DNA from: an uncultured Nitrospina sp.
GTDB taxonomy: Bacteria; Nitrospinota; Nitrospinia; Nitrospinales; VA-1
Assembly (NCBI GenBank): GCA_913044145.1
Contig: CAJWOD010000040.1
Span: 1-9,477, forward strand
DNA: 9,477 nt
Direction of reading: 5' to 3'
Below are positions 1 to 4,814 of this stretch, one piece after another. Under the pieces are notes generated by a model that saw nothing but the letters and a program-made list of their open reading frames with translations, had not been told where the DNA came from and searched no databases. How positions within the stretch are numbered: position 1 is the first letter of the stretch; each line of letters starts with the position of its first letter. The translations under genes were made by a program, and so were the position numbers.

Positions 1-1
1 A

Positions 2-442
2 GCAGTAAGCGCTTTGGCGTTTGCTCTAAGCTCAATTGCTTCAGCAGACACCAACATTCCGGGCGCTTATGACCAAGACAACAATGCTCAGGTTATGGGT
101 GTTGGGCAAACCATGATGCAAATGGGTGCTAGGGATCGAGCTCTCACAAATGCAGCAAACCTAAGACACAGAGCTGCAAGTTCTCGAAGCCAGTCTGGAG
201 TAAATGTAGATTATCAGTTCGGTTCTTCTCAGACGGAGCAATCCTGGAAACAATGGAAAACTGCAGAAGATGCAGGTGTCGTAGTTGGATTGGTACCGGG
301 GGACTGTCGTGGAGATAATTCAGATGATGCATATCGAAAGCAAATGAACGACAACCGCATCGACCCTATGGGAAATCCCTATATGAAAGAAAACCTGGTT
401 TCTCAGGCAGACTGTGAAATAAACCACGCAACACTGAAATAA
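2..442 (+). CDS. Exported protein of unknown function, 5' end outside window
   Basis: The reading frame is open from the left edge, so the true start lies upstream; the TTG at 14 is an internal Leu codon, not a credible start. The first 15 visible residues (AVSALAFALSSIASA) are the hydrophobic core and A-x-A cleavage site of a Sec signal peptide, with cleavage expected before the Asp at visible residue 16. The mature part is about 131 residues, polar, rich in Gln/Asn/Ser/Met, with no membrane segment. It has only two cysteines (visible residues 102 and 138), which could form a disulfide in the periplasm. I do not recognise the family. It ends with TAA and is followed within 31 bp by a strong terminator, so it is the last gene of its transcript. 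Being a real secreted protein is well supported; its function is unknown. Confidence 0.75.
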   Translation, partial: AVSALAFALSSIASADTNIPGAYDQDNNAQVMGVGQTMMQMGARDRALTNAANLRHRAASSRSQSGVNVDYQFGSSQTEQSWKQWKTAEDAGVVVGLVPGDCRGDNSDDAYRKQMNDNRIDPMGNPYMKENLVSQADCEINHATLK

Positions 443-472
443 TTTAGGTTTATCTGCTTCTATACGATAGCC

Positions 473-510
473 AAAAGCCGATAGAACGAAATGTTCTATC
501 GGCTTTTTTT
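473..510 (+). terminator. Strong Rho-independent terminator
   Basis: A perfect 15-bp stem (473-487 with 493-507) closes on a 5-nt loop (GAAAT) and runs into seven T residues (504-510). It lies 31 bp after the stop of the exported-protein gene and would end that transcript before the DUF1566 gene. Confidence 0.9.
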
Positions 511-548
511 ATACCTGATTTCAAAAATTCCTCAAAAAACTCTTATCC

Positions 549-586
549 TTTTCAAGAAAAAAAACCTGCTATAATCTAGATATAAT
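549..586 (+). promoter_or_regulatory. Candidate sigma70-type promoter for the DUF1566 gene
   Basis: TTTTCA (549-554) lies 15 bp before a perfect TATAAT (570-575). A second perfect TATAAT sits at 581-586 without a good -35 partner. The site lies between the upstream terminator and the gene starting at 612, so a new promoter is expected here. The short spacer makes the exact assignment uncertain. Confidence 0.4.
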
Positions 587-611
587 TTAATTATTGATAT
601 TGAGGTTTATG

Positions 612-1040
612 ATGTCTCGATTTACGGACAATGGCAATGACACTATCTTAGACAATCAAACTGGACTTACATGGTTCAAAAAAGACTCCCGCCAAATTAT
701 GGGAAAGTGGCTGCATCTAGAAAAAGCCATGAAGTTCGCAGAAGAACAAAACGCTGCTAGTTTTGGGGGTTTTAGCGACTGGAGGATTCCAAAGCTTGAA
801 GATGTAAAAACTATTTTTGATAAAAGTTATAGTCAGCGGGATTTTGGAAATAACGAAATACATATTCCAGCTGAGTTTGAGCCAAAAGGAGCTGATTGCA
901 CTTGGACAGACACTATCAACGGAGACAGGGCCATGATGTTCAGCCTTGTGAAAGGGCGTTCCAGTTGGATAAACAAGTTTGGTGAAGGCCCTTTTGCAGT
1001 TAGGTTAGTTCGCGGCACCCCTAATAAAAGCGACGGTTAA
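612..1040 (+). CDS. Single-domain DUF1566 / Lcl C-terminal domain protein
   Basis: The protein is 142 residues and is essentially one Lcl-type domain (the family annotated as DUF1566). Family signatures are an N-terminal FTDNGNDTILDNQTGLTW, a central GGFSDWRIPKLEDVKTIF, a TWTDT block and a terminal AVRLVRG. The start at 612 is chosen because GAGG (602-605) sits 6 bp upstream; the ATG at 609 is nearly as good, and a TTG at 594 has no ribosome-binding site. With this start there is no signal peptide or membrane segment, although many members of this family are exported or attached to larger surface proteins. The family's biochemical role is not established, so I assign none. It is transcribed from its own promoter and is convergent with the TSUP gene, the two stop codons being 3 bp apart. 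The family call is solid. Confidence 0.8.
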   Translation: MSRFTDNGNDTILDNQTGLTWFKKDSRQIMGKWLHLEKAMKFAEEQNAASFGGFSDWRIPKLEDVKTIFDKSYSQRDFGNNEIHIPAEFEPKGADCTWTDTINGDRAMMFSLVKGRSSWINKFGEGPFAVRLVRGTPNKSDG

Positions 1041-1052
1041 ATATTAGCTTTT
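1026..1052. terminator. Weak bidirectional terminator candidate between convergent genes
   Basis: AAAAGC (1026-1031) pairs with GCTTTT (1047-1052) around a 15-nt loop that contains both stop codons of the convergent DUF1566 and TSUP genes. The A-rich and T-rich arms could act on either strand, but the stem is only 6 bp. Confidence 0.25.
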
Positions 1053-1397
1053 AGAATCTACGAAAATCCATGCCGCGGTTATCGCCAACAACACAGCAAA
1101 TATTCTTTTAAAATTCTGCTCGGAAACATATTGCAAGACTTGTGGACCAATTTGTGCGCCGATGATTCCCCCTAACCCGAGAGTCAAGCCTGTCTTAATA
1201 TCCAAGTTTCCAAAGCGATAGTGGCTAAGAATAGATGAAATTGCCACCACTAAAATAAACACGAAGGAAGTTCCTACTGCCAACTTTGCTTCACGCCCCA
1301 GAAAGATAAGCAAAGGTACGATCATAAATCCTCCACCCAACCCGCTTATGGAGGACAGGATCCCAACGATAAAACCAGCCAATGCTAAAGTGATCAT
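1044..1397 (-). CDS. Half-size TSUP (TauE/SafE) family membrane protein
   Basis: This 117-residue, very hydrophobic protein matches one repeat of the TauE/SafE (TSUP) family, whose usual members have about 250 residues formed from two such repeats. Visible signatures are SGLGGGFMIVPLL (residues 18-30), the AVGTSF block near residues 41-46, SHYRFGNLDIKTGL after the third helix, and the small-residue helix GGIIGAQIG. About four to five membrane segments are present. Family members export sulfite, sulfonates or other organic anions; the substrate here is unknown. The start ATG overlaps the symporter stop (ATGA), and a near-perfect Shine-Dalgarno, AAGGAGGTGA (1410-1401), is encoded inside the last codons of the symporter, so translation is probably coupled. 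No second repeat is visible downstream, so function would need homodimerisation or a partner elsewhere. A truncated remnant is possible, but the clean ends argue for a functional gene. Confidence 0.8.
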   Translation of the reverse strand: MITLALAGFIVGILSSISGLGGGFMIVPLLIFLGREAKLAVGTSFVFILVVAISSILSHYRFGNLDIKTGLTLGLGGIIGAQIGPQVLQYVSEQNFKRIFAVLLAITAAWIFVDSKS

Positions 1398-2626
1398 GCG
1401 TCACCTCCTTTCTCAACCCATTTTTCTTCAAGTGTGTCCACTACTGCCGCTCCAACAGAATCTCCCCATACATTGAGAGTCGTTCTGCAGCGATCTAAAA
1501 ACCAATCTATAGAAAGCAACATCCCGATCCCTTCTAATGGTAATCCAACGGCCTGCAGCACCATTACCATGGTCACCAATCCTGCTTCAGGAATCCCAGC
1601 TGCACCAATTCCCGCCAAAGTCGCTGTAATCAAGACTATCATTTGTTCAGCAAATCCCATTTCAATACCCATCATTTGCGCAATAAACATAACCGCAACC
1701 GCTTCGTAAAGAGCAGTACCATTCATATTTACTGTTGCACCTAAAGGTAAAACAAACAAAGACGCCTTACGACTGACTTGATTATTTTCTTCTGCGCATT
1801 CAATGGTAATCGGTAGAGTTGCAGAACTACTAGCTGTTGAAAAAGCCGTAGTCAATGCTGCTGCTAAATTTTTCAAATAATTAAGAGGGTTCCTCCTTGT
1901 CACAAAATACAAAATAGCAGGTAAAACCAAAACTCCATGCAATAAAAGGGCGAGGATAACCGTCCAGGCGTATTTCCCAATTTTTGCTAATTCCACAAGA
2001 AATAAGTCCCCTCCCCCAGCAGCCCCCAGTTTGGAAGCTATCAACGCAAACACTCCAATCGGCGCAAAATACATAAGCAAATGAACTATCTTCATGATGG
2101 CCATATTGACCGTATCAAAGAACCCTATTGCTTGTTTACCTGGTTCTCCCAATGTAGTCAAAACAGCCCCAAATACCAGGGAAAAAATAATAAGAGGAAG
2201 GATCTCCATATGAGCCATAGAATGAATTAAATTGGGAGAAACAAAACTCTGCAATATATCTGTAATACCTATGGCTTCTTTTTCGGAAACATTCTCTGGA
2301 ATTTTTTCAGCAATCATTTCTACTGATATTCCGGGTTCTAAAATATTGACCATCACCAACCCAATACCAACGGCAATACCAGTGGTGGACATAAAATATA
2401 TGAGCGTAATAAATCCGGTTTTTCCTACTTTTCGAATATCCCCCAAACCAGAAATCCCAACTATCATTGAAGAAATAATCAATGGAACCACCAACATTTT
2501 TAGAGAATCTAAAAACATGTCCCCCAACCATCCCACAGCCAGCATGGTTTCCCCAAAAAACCAACCACAAAAAACCCCAAGAAGAATACCCGTTATCATC
2601 AAATAGAGAAGACCATTACTTTTCAT
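1394..2626 (-). CDS. EAAT-like acidic amino acid:cation symporter (DAACS/SLC1 family)
   Basis: Inner-membrane secondary transporter of the dicarboxylate/amino acid:cation symporter family, 410 residues with this start. It has the core elements in order: hairpin 1 ASSSATLPIT (about 265-274), helix 7 NMNGTALYEA (300-309), hairpin 2 GIPEAGLVTM (344-353) and helix 8 DWFLDRCRTTLNVWGD (374-389). These blocks resemble animal EAAT transporters (ATLPIT..C.EENN, GIPEAG) more than GltP or DctA. The helix 8 Arg (R381), equivalent to GltPh R397, suggests an acidic substrate such as Glu or Asp. Cation-site residues equivalent to GltPh D390, D394, N401 and D405 are kept, but GltPh D312 is Asn here (N302). 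Start choice: ATG 2626 has AAGGA 8 bp upstream; an in-frame ATG at 2677 adds 17 residues but lacks a ribosome-binding site and falls within a likely -10 element. First gene of a pair with the half-size TSUP. Confidence 0.92.
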   Translation of the reverse strand: MKSNGLLYLMITGILLGVFCGWFFGETMLAVGWLGDMFLDSLKMLVVPLIISSMIVGISGLGDIRKVGKTGFITLIYFMSTTGIAVGIGLVMVNILEPGISVEMIAEKIPENVSEKEAIGITDILQSFVSPNLIHSMAHMEILPLIIFSLVFGAVLTTLGEPGKQAIGFFDTVNMAIMKIVHLLMYFAPIGVFALIASKLGAAGGGDLFLVELAKIGKYAWTVILALLLHGVLVLPAILYFVTRRNPLNYLKNLAAALTTAFSTASSSATLPITIECAEENNQVSRKASLFVLPLGATVNMNGTALYEAVAVMFIAQMMGIEMGFAEQMIVLITATLAGIGAAGIPEAGLVTMVMVLQAVGLPLEGIGMLLSIDWFLDRCRTTLNVWGDSVGAAVVDTLEEKWVEKGGDA

Positions 2627-2675
2627 CCAAGTTGTCCTTAAAACAGAAATTTTCGGATTTTTTTCAACACCGTTC

Positions 2676-2703
2676 ATAATACAGTTAAACGGATACTTTG
2701 CAA
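2676..2703 (-). promoter_or_regulatory. Candidate promoter for the symporter operon
   Basis: On the minus strand, TTGCAA (2703-2698) and TATTAT (2681-2676) are separated by 16 bp. Transcription would begin near 2669, about 40 bp before the ATG at 2626. The -10 overlaps the alternative ATG at 2677, which argues against that start. Confidence 0.45.
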
Positions 2704-2902
2704 TCGTTACGGAAAGAGCTACAGGAAGACGGGAAGTACAAAAAACCCATCCGAGGCAAATCTATAACGGAAAAAGATGCCACACCCTTGTGGAAAGAAG
2801 GCATAAAGTTTCTTACAAGGGTAAAAAATTAGGTGACTTTATTTAAAGGAAGAATAACCTTGTTAATTCAGTGCCGTCGATCTATTTCCGGCAGATGTGC
2901 AG
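2682..2902. other. Intergenic stretch with a coding-like frame lacking a start
   Basis: This gap between the symporter and clpS holds no intact gene that I can support. On the plus strand one frame is open from 2607 to a TAA at 2844-2846. Its last 50 or so codons, from about 2694, read like basic protein (for example IYNGKRCHTLVERRHK and YKGKKLGDFI), but no ATG, GTG or TTG start with a ribosome-binding site precedes them. It may be a decayed gene end or chance. An 8-bp inverted repeat, ACCCTTGT (2784-2791) and ACAAGGGT (2815-2822), could form a hairpin in the clpS transcript, but no good T-run follows directly. Confidence 0.25.
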
Positions 2903-3223
2903 TCAGGCCTGCTCAATAGTGCATGTAAACGGAAATTCTTCCATCGCAGCGGCGCAGTGAACCTGGTCAACCTTGAATTCAGCTTGTTCAAGTGGCATGG
3001 TCGCAACAGTGGCAGAACCTTGGAGGTGAATTTCGTACATTAGCTTTTCTGCTGTTGAGTATTCTTTACCCATTAAAGTAATGAGAATACGGATAACGAA
3101 CTCCATCGTTGTAACATTATCATCCCACATAATAATTCTATACATGGGCAAATAAGCACGATTAGTTTTACCTTCAGGCTCTTCAACAACCCCTGGAGAA
3201 TATGGTAATGTCTCTGTACTCAT
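2903..3223 (-). CDS. clpS: ClpS-type N-degron adaptor of Clp protease
   Basis: A 106-residue cytoplasmic protein with the ClpS fold: a flexible N-terminus (about 1-24), the YRIIMWDDNVTTMEFVIRIL block (28-47), MYEIHLQGSATV (62-73), the QAEFKVDQVH helix and the FTCTIEQA end. ClpS docks on the ClpA/ClpC N-domain and delivers substrates bearing N-terminal destabilising residues to ClpP. Family binding residues D34, D35, M40 and H66 are visible. The Asn that precedes the Asp pair in E. coli ClpS (N34) is Trp here (W33), and the following loop is one residue longer, resembling actinobacterial-type sequences (WDDPVN). No ClpA or ClpP gene adjoins it. It is probably monocistronic, with its own promoter about 70 bp upstream and no clear Shine-Dalgarno. 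The family call is strong; the exact substrate range is uncertain. Confidence 0.9.
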   Translation of the reverse strand: MSTETLPYSPGVVEEPEGKTNRAYLPMYRIIMWDDNVTTMEFVIRILITLMGKEYSTAEKLMYEIHLQGSATVATMPLEQAEFKVDQVHCAAAMEEFPFTCTIEQA

Positions 3224-3293
3224 ATAAAACTAGCCAGTAAAAACCCAAAAATGGTATAGATTGATAATATTCGCTAAATACTCACTTCTAAAT

Positions 3294-3322
3294 ATAGTAT
3301 AAAAAATAACTGGATTTTTCAA
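3294..3322 (-). promoter_or_regulatory. Sigma70-type promoter for clpS
   Basis: On the minus strand, TTGAAA (3322-3317) and TACTAT (3299-3294) are separated by exactly 17 bp. The -35 begins 16 bp after the stop codon of the upstream 114-aa gene, so clpS can be a separate transcript with a leader of roughly 65 nt. Confidence 0.5.
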
Positions 3323-3337
3323 AAAATTTTTGAGGTT

Positions 3338-3682
3338 TTAAACATCAAACATAGGTGCGGGGGGATCTTGCCAGAGATTCATTTCTGTAGTTTCATCAAG
3401 AGTTACTGCGCCCCATTTGACCACATAGGGTTTCTCTCCTTCGCACTCGTAATCCACCGTAACCTTTTCCACATTCCATTTGCCTTTTTCTGGTCCAACC
3501 AGCGTTAAACTGTGGGCGAAACTGTTGACATCGAAGCTTCCTTCAAAAATTGCATCAGACTCGTTGGAACCAGTTACATTTTCAAAGGGCATCTTATGAC
3601 CATTAAAACAGAAATTTACCGTTTCATTAGGGCCTTGTTTTCCAGTTTCAATATTTACTTTAAATGTTAGTACTCTGGGCAT
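3338..3682 (-). CDS. Conserved-looking small protein of unknown function coupled to Nfu
   Basis: A 114-residue soluble protein with no signal peptide or membrane segment. The sequence alternates short hydrophobic strands with turns (for example VLTFKVNIE, SLTLVGPEKG, VEKVTVDYE, YVVKWGAVTL), so an all-beta fold is likely. A GKWNVEKVTV segment is vaguely PLAT/C2-like, but I would not assign that family. Two cysteines (C25 and one in DYECEG) are too few and too far apart to suggest a cluster site. The C-terminus is proline/tryptophan rich (LWQDPPAPMFDV). The ATG has GAGG (3691-3688) 5 bp upstream, and this ribosome-binding site overlaps the Nfu stop codon (TGAGG), so the two genes are co-transcribed and probably translationally coupled. 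A link to Fe-S assembly is inferred from context only. Confidence 0.75.
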   Translation of the reverse strand: MPRVLTFKVNIETGKQGPNETVNFCFNGHKMPFENVTGSNESDAIFEGSFDVNSFAHSLTLVGPEKGKWNVEKVTVDYECEGEKPYVVKWGAVTLDETTEMNLWQDPPAPMFDV

Positions 3683-3689
3683 ATTAACC

Positions 3690-4505
3690 TCATGAAAAAT
3701 ATGGGTTTAGTCCGGCAGTATGATCGGTTTCGTCAAATATTGCTCCGACTTGCGGCACTGCTTTTCTAAACGATGTGTGGATTCCCTGCTTTAATGTAAG
3801 GTCGGCAGCACTGCAACCCTGACACCCACCACCCATCTGAATCGTCACGGAATTTCCCTTTACACCTAAAAGGTTAATTTGTCCCCCATGTCCCGCCACA
3901 CCTGGATTCACCTCTTCATCAATCACTTTTTGGATCCCCTCTCGGATCACATCTTCTGAAGGAATAGAGGAAATTATTTTTTCAGCGATGAGGCAACTGC
4001 CCTCTTCTATCGAACCTCGAATAGCAGCACCTACTTCTTTCGCCAGTTCTTTCCAATCGATAAGAGTTTTATCTTTACGTGTGACCGTCACTGTTGATTC
4101 GCAAACCAGTACAGTTTCGACATCATCTAGGGAGAAAAGAGATTCGGCTAGGGAAGATTCTGCCGCACTTTCAAAGCTATCAAAATACCAAGAGGCACCT
4201 TTCATCAACACCCGGTTCACAGTAAACATGCACTGATCACCAGTTTGAGAAGGTTGGGCTTTTATTAAAATATCTTCTGATTCAGCGGGAAAAATATTTT
4301 CATTTAATACAGGTGCATGTAATACAACTCTGGGGGCAGGAGGTGCGTCAGCAAATCTTTTTTCAGCAGCATCTGACTCTGCTGAAGCAGTTGAGGAAGT
4401 TGTACTCTGCGTTTTCTCCTCCGAAACAGGTTTCACAACTTCAACAGGTTCAGAAACGGAATCCTTCTGTTTCATACCTGAAAAAAAACGTTTAATAAAA
4501 TTCAA
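3690..4505 (-). CDS. Nfu-type Fe-S cluster carrier with long N-terminal extension
   Basis: A 271-residue protein. Residues 1-15 (NFIKRFFSGMKQK) could form an amphipathic basic helix; 16-75 is a Ser/Thr/Glu/Pro-rich, probably disordered linker. Residues 78-167 match the Nfu N-terminal domain (SSLAESLFSLDDVETVLV and VTVTRKDKTLIDWKEL). Residues 185-255 are the NifU-like C-terminal domain with the cluster-ligating CxxC (C228 and C231) in MGGGCQGCSAADLTLKQGI, and the NPGVAGHGG lead-in seen in NfuA. Nfu proteins carry [4Fe-4S] clusters to target apoproteins; the domain order is that of eukaryotic NFU1-type proteins. The extension makes it about 75 residues longer than typical Nfu/NfuA. The start codon is TTG, chosen because AGGAG (4517-4513) sits 7 bp upstream; the first in-frame ATG (residue 11) has no properly spaced site. 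First gene of a two-gene unit with the 114-aa protein. Confidence 0.88.
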   Translation of the reverse strand: MNFIKRFFSGMKQKDSVSEPVEVVKPVSEEKTQSTTSSTASAESDAAEKRFADAPPAPRVVLHAPVLNENIFPAESEDILIKAQPSQTGDQCMFTVNRVLMKGASWYFDSFESAAESSLAESLFSLDDVETVLVCESTVTVTRKDKTLIDWKELAKEVGAAIRGSIEEGSCLIAEKIISSIPSEDVIREGIQKVIDEEVNPGVAGHGGQINLLGVKGNSVTIQMGGGCQGCSAADLTLKQGIHTSFRKAVPQVGAIFDETDHTAGLNPYFS

Positions 4506-4532
4506 TGAAAATCTCCTGATTATTTTATATTA

Positions 4533-4538
4533 ATTATA
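4533..4538 (-). promoter_or_regulatory. Candidate -10 element for the Nfu operon
   Basis: A perfect TATAAT lies on the minus strand at 4538-4533, about 15 bp upstream of the AGGAG ribosome-binding site. No convincing -35 hexamer is seen at the usual distance, so this is only a partial promoter. Confidence 0.35.
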
Positions 4539-4703
4539 CAACATCTGAACACTCATATTAGATGCATGAAATATCTAAAAAGTAGCATTAAAACTAAATA
4601 ATAGTATCCGATTTAAACTAAAACCAATTTTGTTGCGAGGAATTATAACGATCAGCAAAAACAGTAACCCTAAATTATCGGCCTTTTATCAAAACTAGTT
4701 TAA

Positions 4704-4742
4704 GATAAAAGTTGTTCTCTAAATTTAAACAGCTTTTTTATC
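4704..4742. terminator. Possible bidirectional terminator downstream of polA
   Basis: GATAAAAGTTGTT (4704-4716) pairs with AACAGCTTTTTTATC (4728-4742) with one G-T pair and a 2-nt bulge, around an 11-nt loop. The arms are A-rich and T-rich, so a short T-run follows on either strand. It lies about 75 bp after the polA stop and is a modest candidate for ending that transcript. Confidence 0.35.
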
Positions 4743-4814
4743 TAAATCAGTTATCGCTGCTTAATCAACTTCACGCCTAAACCTCAACCTTTTTTCATTC
4801 CTACAACATAGTCA

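Larger units (their letters stand above)
4506..4814. other. AT-rich 309-bp gene-free stretch with nested inverted repeats
   Basis: Between the polA stop and the Nfu start I see no open frame of useful length and no tRNA or other known RNA. It holds the Nfu -10 candidate at 4533-4538. It also holds CTTTTATC (4683-4690), which pairs with GATAAAAG (4704-4711), the latter also being able to pair with the downstream TTTTTTATC (4734-4742), plus a short palindrome AAACTAGTTT at 4692-4701. The rest is featureless AT-rich DNA. Confidence 0.5.

Noticed and set aside
1044..1397. Half-size TSUP as a frameshift product
   Set aside because: No TSUP-like sequence continues in any frame beyond the stop; the convergent DUF1566 gene begins 3 bp away.
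1434..2679. Several open frames on the plus strand opposite the symporter, up to about 124 codons
   Set aside because: They mirror the hydrophobic codons of a clear transporter gene, have no family resemblance and lack convincing ribosome-binding sites.
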